Assembly (NCBI GenBank): GCA_965216695.1
Contig: OZ244212.1
Span: 1-64,000 of the forward strand
Direction: 5' to 3'
Source: G965216695 sp965216695
Lineage (GTDB): Bacteria > Pseudomonadota > Gammaproteobacteria > Pseudomonadales > Azotimanducaceae
DNA length: 64,000 bases
In this document: positions 8,964 through 17,378 of the stretch, piece after piece
Layout: the number at the start of each line of letters is the position of its first letter
Numbering within the stretch: position 1 is the stretch's first letter
Program-made: the position numbers and the translations under genes
Notes under the pieces: model-generated
Told to the model about the DNA's origin: nothing
Databases searched by the model: none
What the model saw: the letters and a program-made list of their open reading frames with translations, nothing else

Positions 8964-9275
8964 ATGTCACACCCTTCTATGTTGCGTTGGGACGAGGCCG
9001 CGCGCCGCACCACCAACGCGTGTTCATCTGTACTAGACGCGCTGCTGAACGGTGAGAACCAGTATCAGGAATTGCTCGTCGATTACCAATGGTCTGGCGG
9101 GACTGATCAGTCGTTCGCTGATCTGCTGTTTGACACGACGGCGACGCCAGATCAGGTCGCGCAGGTAGCGGACCTGCGCCAAGCGCTGGTCTCGGTCCAC
9201 GAGCTCTACCAGGCGATGGATAATGTCTCGGTTGCGCAGGCCGATCGAGCGACCGATATTCGGAGATTGACGTGA
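8964..9275 (+). CDS. Phage protein downstream of tail fibre, 103 aa
   Basis: This small acidic protein follows the tip gene by 6 bases and is preceded by a gagatcgag-type ribosome-binding stretch. It has no membrane segment and is likely helical (ATPDQVAQVADLRQALVSVHELYQAMDN). Its stop overlaps the GTG of the next gene. I do not recognise a family. By position it could be a tail-fibre assembly or accessory protein. Confidence 0.6.
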   Translation: MSHPSMLRWDEAARRTTNACSSVLDALLNGENQYQELLVDYQWSGGTDQSFADLLFDTTATPDQVAQVADLRQALVSVHELYQAMDNVSVAQADRATDIRRLT

Positions 9276-9556
9276 GTGACCTGACCGCCGAAAACGCGCG
9301 GTTGAAAGCGGAACTCGATAAATTCCAGGGCAACGAGCCCGCGGGGCTTTGGGACAAGTATCGCGTGTTGCGGAAGTATCGGCACGGCAGCACCTTGGTT
9401 GAAGGTGCGTTCGTTCTGTTACCGGAGAAAGATCCGGCCGCGCTGGTGGCGCTCAGGGCGTACTCGGCGGAGAGCGATAATCCTACACTCTCAGCAGACA
9501 TTGACGCTTGGGTCGAGCGAATCGAGGCGGCAGAGTCGATTCAGCCCCCCGGTTGA
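9272..9556 (+). CDS. Phage hypothetical protein, 94 aa
   Basis: Translation starts at GTG 9272, overlapping the preceding stop (GTGA), which argues for a real coupled gene. The 94-residue product opens with a short heptad-like helix (LTAENARLKAELDKFQ) and has no membrane segment or signal peptide. It is the last forward-strand gene of the prophage that I can support. No lysis motif was seen and the function is unknown. Confidence 0.55.
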   Translation: MSDLTAENARLKAELDKFQGNEPAGLWDKYRVLRKYRHGSTLVEGAFVLLPEKDPAALVALRAYSAESDNPTLSADIDAWVERIEAAESIQPPG

Positions 9557-9761
9557 GCCGATAAGCGGGGCGCCAGTGATTTTGCGCAACAAAGCCTCCC
9601 TCTCTCGTCGGATTGCATCTGTTTCATCGTCGGGGTGTGGGCTGTGATTAGCCATTGTTATTGGTCTCCTTCATTCAGTTGTGAGCGATCTCCGGCTACT
9701 TGTGTCAACTCTATGTCCTCTCCATCATTCAGTTATTTGGCGCACCGCTATAGGTGCTGCT
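9557..9761. other. Intergenic region of prophage end
   Basis: The 205 bases between the last forward phage gene and the end of the reverse-strand cupin-like gene contain no clear gene. A GTG frame starting at 9681 encodes a hydrophobic segment (IWRTAIGAALAILPFVTVFAE) that could be a small membrane protein. It runs 138 bases into the opposing gene, so I do not call it. I see no strong terminator hairpin. Confidence 0.4.
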
Positions 9762-10271
9762 CTAGCAATCCTTCCGTTCGTGACTGTGTTTGCGGAGGTA
9801 TTCGCGGAACTCAATCCACTTGTTATGCATCCAAAATCCCCACTCCCGCGTGACTGGCCCGGTGTAGACCAGTGTCCATGCGCCACCAGTGTGTGCTGAT
9901 CGAATGCGGTGAATGTGGTTGGCTGGAAATTTACGAACCCAGGGTGCTCGCCAATGCTTTGTGACAGGCTCTAGTGGGTTTAATTTGTCTGGTTCACGCA
10001 GGTAATGCGTATAGTAAACATCTTCATCATACGAACCCCACAGGCCAATGCTGACGAAGTATTTTGGGTGGTCGTGCGGATCGAGAGACCAGTCATCACC
10101 AACGAAATGATGCAAGTAAAGCCTTCGGCCACCGGGCAGACGTGCCAAGACCAGTCGATACATATAAGTGGGGCAAAGATCATCACCGTTGATTCGTTCC
10201 CACGTAAACCACTTGTTTGTTGTCTTGCCGGTTGCATTAAGCTCTGCCAGCGACTTGCGAAACTTCGTCAT
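9762..10271 (-). CDS. Cupin-like phage accessory protein
   Basis: I place the start at ATG 10271 (MTKFRKSLAEL), giving 169 residues. The longer frame from 10352 would be read through the tRNA fragment and is not credible. The protein has a beta-rich core with HHFVGDDWSLDPHDHPKYFVSIGLWGSYDE, then FPANHIHRIRSA and WTLVYTGPVTREWGFW. The spaced His residues and beta pattern resemble the small cupin-fold proteins often carried by phages. It sits on the opposite strand to the tail genes, between them and the attachment site, as expected for an independently expressed accessory gene. The biochemical role is unknown. Confidence 0.65.
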   Translation of the reverse strand: MTKFRKSLAELNATGKTTNKWFTWERINGDDLCPTYMYRLVLARLPGGRRLYLHHFVGDDWSLDPHDHPKYFVSIGLWGSYDEDVYYTHYLREPDKLNPLEPVTKHWRAPWVRKFPANHIHRIRSAHTGGAWTLVYTGPVTREWGFWMHNKWIEFREYLRKHSHERKDC

Positions 10272-10286
10272 TCTGTGCACTCCATC

Positions 10287-10331
10287 ATGGCATTGTAGAG
10301 GTCGGGAGTTCGATCCTCCCTGGCTCCACCA
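10287..10331 (+). tRNA. 3' part of tRNA-Ala gene (attachment site, attR)
   Basis: The fragment carries an anticodon-loop-like ATGGCAT (10287-10293, GGC anticodon), the 3' anticodon stem TGTAG and variable bases AGGTC. It continues with a perfect T-arm GGGAG-TTCGATC-CTCCC (10304-10320) and the 3' acceptor strand TGGCTCC-A-CCA (10321-10331). The bases upstream (TGCACTCCATC) do not pair with TGTAG and no D-arm or 5' acceptor strand is present, so this is not a complete tRNA. A 3' half-tRNA at the junction between phage genes and chromosome genes is the usual footprint of tyrosine-integrase integration into a tRNA 3' end. The intact tRNA should lie at the other prophage end, outside this window. 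Confidence 0.8.
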
Positions 10332-10355
10332 CTCTCGCGTTCGTACACACAAACC

Positions 10356-12314
10356 TCATACCGTGCGGCCGGCGCGGTCCCCTTCGCGAATCGCGAGCAT
10401 TGCATTCCTTGGCGCTACCGCATCGCCGACCAGCGTGGTTGGCGCGTGTTTGGAGCACACGTCAAAGAGGGCATCCCGCGGGCGCGGCGATCTGCAGACC
10501 ACGATGAAGTCGAAAAACTCTTCGATCGGTTCGCCGGACACGCGGTCCGTGAGCAGCGCACGGCCCTGGCTGATCTCATTCAGCGACGTTGACGGCAGCA
10601 GCCGAATGCCGTACTTCGGGAACACGGTACGATTGAAGTCATCGGCGTGCGATGTGCCGATGTTTCGTCCGAATACTGGCCCGGGTACGGCGACCGATAC
10701 CTTGCCGCCCCGCACCGCGAGCGACTCGGTAACCAGCGTCGTTTCGTAGTTTCCGAGATAGTCGACGACGAGCGCTCGTGCGCCGGCCACTTCGAACCGT
10801 GTGCCGTCAAACGTGCCCGATGCGGCGTCGTCAGAGGAGAGCACCTGTACGGAGCCGTCCGACGGGATGTCCAGATCGTTTGTGGCCGCGGCGCCGCTCG
10901 CGAGTATGATTGCGTCCGGCTTCAACGCGCGAATCAGCGCGTCGTCGGCTTCCATCTGCATGCGCAGGTCGATCTCGAGCGTCGCCATCTCCTCTTCGAT
11001 CCAGGTAACGGCACTCAACAGATTGGTTGCTTCCCCGGCATTCTCAACCAGGTTCAAGCGTCCGCCGAGGCGATCGGTCGCTTCCACGAGCGTTACCGCG
11101 TGACCGCGCTTGGCTGCAATTTCGGCCGCTTTCATCCCGGCCGGACCGCCGCCGATCACGAGCACGTTCTTCAGCTCCACGGTCGCGATAGCGAGATCTT
11201 TGAAGCGGTTTTCTTCACCGACCTCTGGGTTCTGAAAACAGGTGATCGGCAGGTGGGCGCGTTCAAAACAGCCCTGATTCGACCCGGTACAGGTGCGTAC
11301 GCGATGTGCTTTGCCAGCCGCTACTTTGTTGACGAGGTCGGGATCGGCGATCTGAGCCCTGGTCATTCCCACCAGATCGCAGTCGCCGGCATTGAGCGCT
11401 TGTTCGGCCAGATCCGGGGTGGGGATCTTGCCGACACCAATCAGCGGGACTGCGCCGCCAATGGCGTCCCTCAGGTTGCGTGTCAGGGGCAGATACTCGC
11501 CGAACTTGTGCCGGAATGAGCCGATAGCCCTCGCGTAGTGTATACCCCCGGCACCCTCGGAATGATTCAGGTAGTCGAACAGTCCGGTACCGATCACGTT
11601 CCCGGCAATCTCGCATAGTCGCGCGTGACCGACACCGCCGTCATCTGGATCGATGAAGTCGTCAGCCGAGATCCTGAATCCCATGATCTTGTCCGGTCCG
11701 ATGGCGTCGCGCACACGCTCGGCCAGTGTTCGCACGAAGTAGAGATCCTCGCCCCACTTGTCGTCGCGGAAGTTGGCAAATGGGCTGAATGACTGTTGAA
11801 TCAGGTAGCCGTGCGTGCCGTGCAGTTCCACCCCGTCCATGCCATTTTCGGTAGCTAATCGAGCTGCGAACGCGAACGCATCGATTACTTCCTCGATCTC
11901 CGAATCGGTCATCTTGTGCGTTGCCTCGCCTTCGAGGGTGGTCGTTCCCGAGAAGCTCCACAGCGGGTGGAAGTCGTCGCGGGCATCCGACTTCTGCTGG
12001 GCGCCGAAATGAAACAACTGCGAGATACAGCGCGCGCCGTGTCGATGGAGGCGCGTGGATATCCGCTGGAACTTTGGCGCCATCGTTGCCGCGTCGAAAA
12101 CGAAGTGATTGGGAATCTGGCTGGAGGGATGCACGTGCATTGCGGTGAATATGATCAGCCCGGCACCGCCCTCGGCGCGACGTTCCTGGTACGCGATATA
12201 GCGCTCGCCGTCGGAAATGGGGTTGAAGAACTCGAGGAACGCGGCGTGTGCGGTGGACACGACACGGTTCTTGACCTCGATTGGGCCCAGTTCGATCGGC
12301 GTCAGCAGTTTCAT
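10356..12314 (-). CDS. NADH:flavin oxidoreductase, FadH/OYE-fusion type
   Basis: This 652-residue protein has the layout of 2,4-dienoyl-CoA reductase and trimethylamine dehydrogenase relatives. An N-terminal FMN-binding TIM barrel (1 to about 340, starting LLTPIELGPIEVKNRVVSTAHAA) precedes a C-terminal FAD/NAD(P) part (VLVIGGGPAGMKAAEIAAKRGHAVTLVEA). These enzymes reduce enoyl or dienoyl groups or oxidise amines using an Fe-S cluster between the flavins. The expected cluster motif C-x2-C-x3-C-x11-C is altered to CTGSNQGC...C: the second Cys is Ser (codon TCG), so the cluster may be incomplete. The ATG has a GGGAA ribosome-binding site. It is followed by an SDR gene on the same strand. Confidence 0.85.
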   Translation of the reverse strand: MKLLTPIELGPIEVKNRVVSTAHAAFLEFFNPISDGERYIAYQERRAEGGAGLIIFTAMHVHPSSQIPNHFVFDAATMAPKFQRISTRLHRHGARCISQLFHFGAQQKSDARDDFHPLWSFSGTTTLEGEATHKMTDSEIEEVIDAFAFAARLATENGMDGVELHGTHGYLIQQSFSPFANFRDDKWGEDLYFVRTLAERVRDAIGPDKIMGFRISADDFIDPDDGGVGHARLCEIAGNVIGTGLFDYLNHSEGAGGIHYARAIGSFRHKFGEYLPLTRNLRDAIGGAVPLIGVGKIPTPDLAEQALNAGDCDLVGMTRAQIADPDLVNKVAAGKAHRVRTCTGSNQGCFERAHLPITCFQNPEVGEENRFKDLAIATVELKNVLVIGGGPAGMKAAEIAAKRGHAVTLVEATDRLGGRLNLVENAGEATNLLSAVTWIEEEMATLEIDLRMQMEADDALIRALKPDAIILASGAAATNDLDIPSDGSVQVLSSDDAASGTFDGTRFEVAGARALVVDYLGNYETTLVTESLAVRGGKVSVAVPGPVFGRNIGTSHADDFNRTVFPKYGIRLLPSTSLNEISQGRALLTDRVSGEPIEEFFDFIVVCRSPRPRDALFDVCSKHAPTTLVGDAVAPRNAMLAIREGDRAGRTV

Positions 12315-12374
12315 GATCTTATTCCCGCATAGTAGTAGTTGGTGAGGCGTCCTCTGTGTGCAGTTGCGTATGCG

Positions 12375-13154
12375 TCAGTACTGGGCGGTCCCGCCATCGA
12401 CGCTCAGTTGGGCTCCGGTGATGGCTGCTGCCGCATCGCTCGCAACGTATACCGCGAGTGCCGCAACCTCTTCAAGCGCGATGGGGCGCTTGATTGCGCT
12501 GCTGGAGGTGTACAGCGCGATCATTTCATCGAAGGTGATTCCCATGGATGCCGCGGTGTCGGGGCCGCTGTCGCGCACCTCATCGGTGATCACAAGACCC
12601 GGACAGATTGCGTTTACCGTGATTCCTTGGGTGCCAACTTCCTGGGCGACGGATTTTGTCAGGCCGTTGATTGCGTGTTTCGCAGCGGTATAAGGCGACA
12701 TCACCTGCTTGCCCTGTTTGCCTTCAACGGATGAGATGTTGATGATTCGGCCGGAGGATCGAGGCAGCATGAACTTCAACGCGCGACGCGTTGCCCAGAA
12801 CGTGCTGTAAACATTTGCTTTCATGCAGTACTCGAACTCTTCGTCGGAGAGATCCACCAAGGGCTGCAGATCGCCCCCCGCACCGCCGGCGTTGTTCACC
12901 AGAATGTCCAGCTGTCCGAACGCATCGATCGTTCGATCGACGAATCCCTCCACATCCTTTTGTTGCGTTGCGTCGCCCGGAAAGAAGCGAAGCCGATCGC
13001 CGGCGTTCACATCGTCGAGCATGCGTTGGGCTTTGTCCGGGTTTCGGGCCATGATTGCAACGCGCGCGCCCTGCGCAAGATACGCCTCCGTGATGGCGCG
13101 TCCTATTCCGGCGGTGCCGCCGGTTACGGCTGCAATCCTGTTTTCTAGTAGCAT
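12375..13154 (-). CDS. SDR-family NAD(P)-dependent oxidoreductase
   Basis: The 259-residue classical SDR has the cofactor motif TGGTAGIG near residue 11, NNAG around 89, and the catalytic Ser (NISSVEG) with the YTAAKH triad segment near 155. The C-terminal GAQLSVDGGTAQY is typical of FabG-like members. It oxidises or reduces a hydroxyl/keto substrate in the cytoplasm. The ATG follows a GGAGG site. It lies in the same direction as the FadH-like gene downstream and the methyltransferase gene upstream, and may act with the flavoenzyme. The substrate cannot be read from the sequence. Confidence 0.85.
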   Translation of the reverse strand: MLLENRIAAVTGGTAGIGRAITEAYLAQGARVAIMARNPDKAQRMLDDVNAGDRLRFFPGDATQQKDVEGFVDRTIDAFGQLDILVNNAGGAGGDLQPLVDLSDEEFEYCMKANVYSTFWATRRALKFMLPRSSGRIINISSVEGKQGKQVMSPYTAAKHAINGLTKSVAQEVGTQGITVNAICPGLVITDEVRDSGPDTAASMGITFDEMIALYTSSSAIKRPIALEEVAALAVYVASDAAAAITGAQLSVDGGTAQY

Positions 13155-13226
13155 TCCGGGCGCCTCCGTTGTCGTGCTGTTTATTGTTGGTCGGGTAACG
13201 CGGTCGGCCGTGTGAGGAGAGCGATG

Positions 13227-14063
13227 TCAGGGTTTCACGAATTTCAGCAGAAACCGGTCGCTCTCGCCGATTGCCTCGTAGCGTTTTCGGTCTTTGTCGC
13301 CGAGCGCGTACGACGGCGGCAGGGTCCACACGCCGCGTTCGTAGTCCTTGGTGTCTTTTGCGTTGTGCAACAGATCCGATTCGGCAGCGAGTTCGAAGCC
13401 GGCCGCCTTTGCGAGCTCAATCGTTCGCTGTTTGGAAATGTAGCCATTGGCCGCCAGAGGGTCTTCCGTTTTCGGGTCATCCCACTCGTGGTCCACAACG
13501 CCGAAAACACCGCCGGTTTTCAACGCATCGAATGCGGCTTTGAACGCAGCGTGTGCATAAGCACCGCCGGCGTTGATCTCCATCACCCAGTTATGCGCGT
13601 TGCGGAACGTGAGTACCATGTCCGCGCTGCCGGGGGGAGCAATGCGTAGGTCATAAGGCAGCTCGAACGCTGTAATCGTTACGTCCCGGAAAAGATCGGG
13701 TGTGTTGCCAAGGGTCGTCAGAAACGTACCGAAGGCCCGCCGCTGGTAACCGAACGGCGCGTTGGGGCTGAACTGGGCCGCATAGAATTTGCCGTCTTCC
13801 TGCAACGCAGGTGCCAGAATCTCCGTATACCAGCCGGCACCGGGCCAGATTTCCACCACGGTCATATCCGATCTCAGGCCCAGAAACTCCAGAGTCTCGG
13901 ACGGCTTACGGTACTGATCGCGTGCTTTGTTTTCCGCGCTACGGTGGTCTCCGGCAATGGCGGCCTGAATCCGGGCTGCGGTTGCGGCATCAAAATCGGC
14001 CGAGGCGTTTGCCGCGTTCAGCAGTGCGAATGCAAGGATCAGGATTCGAAAAGCGTTAGTCAT
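13227..14063 (-). CDS. Exported SAM-dependent methyltransferase-like protein
   Basis: I start at ATG 14063 (MTNAFRILILAFALLNAANASA), which gives a good signal peptide and a 278-residue protein; ATG 14075 is an alternative. The mature part begins DFDAATAARIQAAIAGDHRSAENKARDQYRKP and contains a Rossmann methyltransferase glycine motif, VVEIWPGAGWYTEILAPAL. A D/E-rich segment (GVVDHEWDDPKTEDP) and a C-terminal strand ending FLLKFVKP follow. This matches the predicted periplasmic methyltransferase family (COG4798-like). The role is unknown, and an exported SAM-type fold is unusual because SAM is cytoplasmic. A longer frame upstream to 14510 overlaps the next gene and is spurious. Confidence 0.75.
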   Translation of the reverse strand: MTNAFRILILAFALLNAANASADFDAATAARIQAAIAGDHRSAENKARDQYRKPSETLEFLGLRSDMTVVEIWPGAGWYTEILAPALQEDGKFYAAQFSPNAPFGYQRRAFGTFLTTLGNTPDLFRDVTITAFELPYDLRIAPPGSADMVLTFRNAHNWVMEINAGGAYAHAAFKAAFDALKTGGVFGVVDHEWDDPKTEDPLAANGYISKQRTIELAKAAGFELAAESDLLHNAKDTKDYERGVWTLPPSYALGDKDRKRYEAIGESDRFLLKFVKP

Positions 14064-14104
14064 GGCTGTACTCATTCGGATGTTTGTTCGAACGGCGGTT
14101 CGCA

Positions 14105-14890
14105 TCAGCGCCCAGTGAACACGGGTGCGCGTTTCTCCACGAACGCTCGCATCGCTTCGCGGGAGTCTTCGGTCTTGCCGAGTTCGCCGGTTAGATTCTG
14201 TTCGTAACGGTAGCCGTCGCGCAGGCTCATCTCTTCGATCGCGTTCAGCGAGCCTTTGGCCATACTCATTGCGATAGGGCTCTTTGCCGCGAGCGTGCGC
14301 GCAATCTCCATCGCTGCGTCCATCAGCGCCTCCGGTTCGACGCAGGCTTCGACGATCCCTGTCCGGTAGAGTTCGGGCCCGAAAATACGCTGGCCGGTCA
14401 ACGCCATGGTGCGAAGCCGCGAGTGCGGGAACAGGCGCATCGCGTGCCGCTGGCCACCGAGCAGACCGACATCGATCTCGGGCAGGCCGAGACAGGCGTT
14501 TTGCGAGCACAGAAGAATGTCACACGATGCGGCGATCGCAAGACCGCCCCCCAGCGCTGCGCCGTTGATGGCCGCGACCACGGGCTTTCGGCACTCGCGA
14601 ACGGCGTGATAGCACTCTCGGGCGTTGCGGCTCGACTGCCAGTGACTGCCAGGCTGCCCAGCGTTTGCGGAGCGGTTCTTGATGTCTGCGCCGGCACAAA
14701 AGACTTTGCCGTTCCCGGTCAAAACAACCGCGCGCACCGCGTCGATGTCGCTCAATCGGTCGAACATCGTCTGCATATCCGTCAGCATCTGCGCCGAGTG
14801 GGCATTCACCGGCGGATTGTCCATCGTGACAATGGCGATATGCGCATCTTCAAGGCGACACTTCACCGTCGCGAGATCCAGATCGTTCAT
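14105..14890 (-). CDS. Enoyl-CoA hydratase/isomerase (crotonase) family
   Basis: The start is ATG 14890 (MNDLDLATVKC), giving 261 residues. Crotonase hallmarks are visible: LTGNGKVFCAGADIK and NGAALGGGLAIAASCDILLCS form the oxyanion-hole region, and ACLGLPEIDVGLLGG contains the conserved Glu and Gly pair. The enzyme hydrates or isomerises an enoyl-CoA in beta-oxidation-like pathways. It ends 42 bases before the methyltransferase start and heads a possible reverse-strand operon with the methyltransferase, SDR and FadH-like genes. Exact substrate unknown. Confidence 0.85.
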   Translation of the reverse strand: MNDLDLATVKCRLEDAHIAIVTMDNPPVNAHSAQMLTDMQTMFDRLSDIDAVRAVVLTGNGKVFCAGADIKNRSANAGQPGSHWQSSRNARECYHAVRECRKPVVAAINGAALGGGLAIAASCDILLCSQNACLGLPEIDVGLLGGQRHAMRLFPHSRLRTMALTGQRIFGPELYRTGIVEACVEPEALMDAAMEIARTLAAKSPIAMSMAKGSLNAIEEMSLRDGYRYEQNLTGELGKTEDSREAMRAFVEKRAPVFTGR

Positions 14891-15126
14891 CACCGCATCC
14901 TCCGATTGGTCGATGCGTGAGCCTAGCGGCTGTGCCCCTCGGGGATCAACTTTCCTTCGCGCCCTCACGGGATGCTCGGTTCGAATTCAAGTCACATTTC
15001 GCAGCGCGATGGTTGCGCCATTTACCCGGCAATCGCCATCGCGCACAATGATGGCTCGCGAAGCAGCTCACACATCGCACAATCACTGTAGGAACGCTGT
15101 AGGATAACAGCGCCAACGGAGCACCA

Positions 15127-16452
15127 ATGACGACGAGAAAGACCCCCAATCACGAACTCAGCCCAACGAGTTGCCCCGTGTCACTCGACGACGTCGACTT
15201 GTTTTCTCCCGGCGCCCAGGAGCACTGGTACGAGGCGTATCCGATCCTCCATGACGAAGCGCCCGTGGTACGCATTCCCGGCGAAGGGGCCGCCGAAGGC
15301 ACCGACGGATACATCCTCACGAAATATGAAGACATCAGCCGGGTTGTGCGCGATCCGGTGCGCTACGCCTCGTCAATGATGATGTCGATCCAGGAACTCG
15401 TCGAATCGGACACGCCGGTGGAGGAAATTCCTCTGGTCAACGCAATGACCGCCTCCATGGTGACGTTGCGACCCACGCATGAGCTCTATCGGACTCACCG
15501 CAAGGAATTGACGGACCCCTGGGTGGGGCCCGGCGCAAACCGCCACGAAGCGATGATTGGTAAGCACGCCGACTACCTGATTGATCAGTGGATCGATCGC
15601 GGTGAGGTCGAATTCATATCCGAATTCGCCCGGCCGATGCCGCAGATGGTGATGGCCACGGTTCTCGGATTTCCGCTGGACGACATTCCGCGGCTCGCGG
15701 AGTGGGGCGGCGCGCAGGTAATGGCGTTCGTGTACGGCCGCGGACATCGGAATGAACTCACGTCGGAGGAACTGCGCGCCCAGTTCGAGCAGCTCGACGG
15801 TTTCAAGGAATACGTGAACGACATTGTCCAGCAGCGGCGCAAAGAGCCGCGAGACGACATGATCAGCTGGCTGTGCGATGTGGAGTATCAGGCACTCGGA
15901 CGCAAACTCACCGACCTGGAAGTGAACGGTGTCGTGTACGCGATGGTTATCGGAGGCCTGGAAACGACCCAGTACGCGCTCGAAGAAGAAGCGCAGCTGT
16001 TGTGTGAAAATCCGGAGTACTTTCAGAAACTGAAAGCGGACCGGAGCCTGGTTCGCGCGTTCACCGAAGAAAGCATGCGTTTGCGTTCGCCCACCCAGGG
16101 ACTATCTACGCGCGTGACCACCCGTGACGAAGTCTTCCAGGGTGTGAAGGTGCCGAAGGGTTCGCTCCTGCATCTGCGGTTTGCCGCCGGTAATGTAGAT
16201 CCGGAAGAGTGGGAGTGTCCGTACGAGATGCGCCTGGACCGCAAAGCGGTGACCCGCCATCTCGCATTCTCGGCGGGACCCCGCGTCTGCCCGGGTGCAG
16301 GCATCTCGCGCGTGGAGCAGGTAACCGCGTGGAACAAGCTGTTGGATCGGATCGACAGCCTGGAGTACGCCGATGGCAATACGTTCCAGCATCAGCCGGG
16401 AATCATGCTGGGTACGCTCGAGCTGAAGCTGCGGTTCACGAAAGCTACCTGA
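15127..16452 (+). CDS. Cytochrome P450
   Basis: This 441-residue soluble P450 has the I-helix segment MVIGGLETTQYAL, the K-helix ExxR in EESMRLRS and the heme-binding loop FSAGPRVCPGAGISRVE, with Cys388 as axial ligand. There is no membrane anchor, so it is a class I bacterial P450 needing a ferredoxin and reductase; neither is encoded in the window. The I-helix reads GGLETT where AGxET/DT is usual. It lies 20 bases upstream of a sterol-desaturase-like gene, which suggests a shared oxygenation pathway. Confidence 0.9.
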   Translation: MTTRKTPNHELSPTSCPVSLDDVDLFSPGAQEHWYEAYPILHDEAPVVRIPGEGAAEGTDGYILTKYEDISRVVRDPVRYASSMMMSIQELVESDTPVEEIPLVNAMTASMVTLRPTHELYRTHRKELTDPWVGPGANRHEAMIGKHADYLIDQWIDRGEVEFISEFARPMPQMVMATVLGFPLDDIPRLAEWGGAQVMAFVYGRGHRNELTSEELRAQFEQLDGFKEYVNDIVQQRRKEPRDDMISWLCDVEYQALGRKLTDLEVNGVVYAMVIGGLETTQYALEEEAQLLCENPEYFQKLKADRSLVRAFTEESMRLRSPTQGLSTRVTTRDEVFQGVKVPKGSLLHLRFAAGNVDPEEWECPYEMRLDRKAVTRHLAFSAGPRVCPGAGISRVEQVTAWNKLLDRIDSLEYADGNTFQHQPGIMLGTLELKLRFTKAT

Positions 16453-16471
16453 TACCCGAGCGACCAGCGCC

Positions 16472-17371
16472 GTGCGCCAGATGATCGAGCAGGCGCTGGC
16501 GGACGATCTGATTCTTTTCGCGCTGCCGTTGTTTGCCGTTGCGATCGCAATGGAAGCGGGCTATGCGCACCGGCATCGACTGCCCTGGTACCGTGCCGCA
16601 GATTCCGCCGCCTCACTTTCGATGCTGGTCGCGACGGCCATTGTCGATATTGTCCCGAAGATCGCCGCCGTTGTGGCGATGTTCTTCCTGCACGAGATCA
16701 GTCCGCTACGCGATGTCGTCGCCCGGCAATGGTGGGCGTGGCTTCTGTTGTTTTTACTGGATGATCTTTCCTACTACTGGTTTCACCGAGCGAATCACCA
16801 GGTGCGCGTGCTCTGGGCGGGCCATGTAAATCACCACTCGTCGCGGTATCTCAACTTCGGCACCGCGCTGCGGCAGGGCGTTGGCGAGCGAATCCACAAG
16901 TACCTGTTCTGGTTGTGGCTGCCGCTCGCGGGTTTCGACCCCGCGATGGTGCTGATAATGCTCTCGGTGAGTCTGTTCTATCAGTTCTGGATACATACCG
17001 AGGCGCTCCGGCGCCTGCCACGGTGGATAGAGTGGGTGTTCAATACACCCTCGCATCATCGCGTACATCACGCGTCCAACCTGCGGTATCTGGATCGCAA
17101 TCACGGTGGTGTTCTAATTGTGTGGGACCGACTTTTCGGAACATTCAGCGAGGAGTTGGAGTCTGAGCCATGCCGATACGGGCTTACGAAGAACATCGAA
17201 ACTCACAACCCTTGGCAGGTTCTGATGCACGAGTACCTGTCGATTGCTCGCGACCTGCGACGCGCAGACTCGTGGCGTGACCGATGGAACTACCTGCTGC
17301 TTGCACCGGGCTGGAGCCACGACGGTGAAGACCGCCGGTCTGACACGCTGCGGGCTCAGCAGCAGCGGTGA
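16472..17371 (+). CDS. Sterol desaturase / fatty acid hydroxylase family protein
   Basis: The 299-residue membrane protein has the di-iron histidine motifs of this superfamily: H105-x3-H109 (WFHRANH), H118-x2-HH (HVNHHSS), H174 and HHRVHH near residue 195-200. Hydrophobic segments lie at about 12-28, 48-75, 87-102 and 145-172. Such enzymes introduce hydroxyl groups or double bonds into lipids or isoprenoids using O2. I use GTG 16472; ATG 16481 three codons later is an alternative. It probably belongs to one transcript with the P450 upstream. It converges with the RND gene, leaving only 7 bases between them. Confidence 0.85.
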   Translation: MRQMIEQALADDLILFALPLFAVAIAMEAGYAHRHRLPWYRAADSAASLSMLVATAIVDIVPKIAAVVAMFFLHEISPLRDVVARQWWAWLLLFLLDDLSYYWFHRANHQVRVLWAGHVNHHSSRYLNFGTALRQGVGERIHKYLFWLWLPLAGFDPAMVLIMLSVSLFYQFWIHTEALRRLPRWIEWVFNTPSHHRVHHASNLRYLDRNHGGVLIVWDRLFGTFSEELESEPCRYGLTKNIETHNPWQVLMHEYLSIARDLRRADSWRDRWNYLLLAPGWSHDGEDRRSDTLRAQQQR

Positions 17372-17378
17372 CCCGGTA

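Noticed and set aside
9681..9899. Small membrane protein (possible holin), forward strand
   Set aside because: It has a hydrophobic stretch, but its second half lies over the opposing cupin-like gene and reads as antisense sequence; there is no ribosome-binding site I can defend.
10250..10331. Complete tRNA gene
   Set aside because: No D-arm or 5' acceptor strand can be found and the 5' anticodon stem does not pair, so only the 3' part is present.
10272..10352. N-terminal extension of the reverse cupin-like gene
   Set aside because: The extra 27 residues (containing GGSNSRPLQCHDG) are translated from the tRNA fragment and are a known artefact of tRNA-overlapping frames.
14064..14510. N-terminal extension of the exported methyltransferase-like protein
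   Set aside because: It overlaps the enoyl-CoA hydratase gene out of frame; the signal peptide start at 14063 fits much better.
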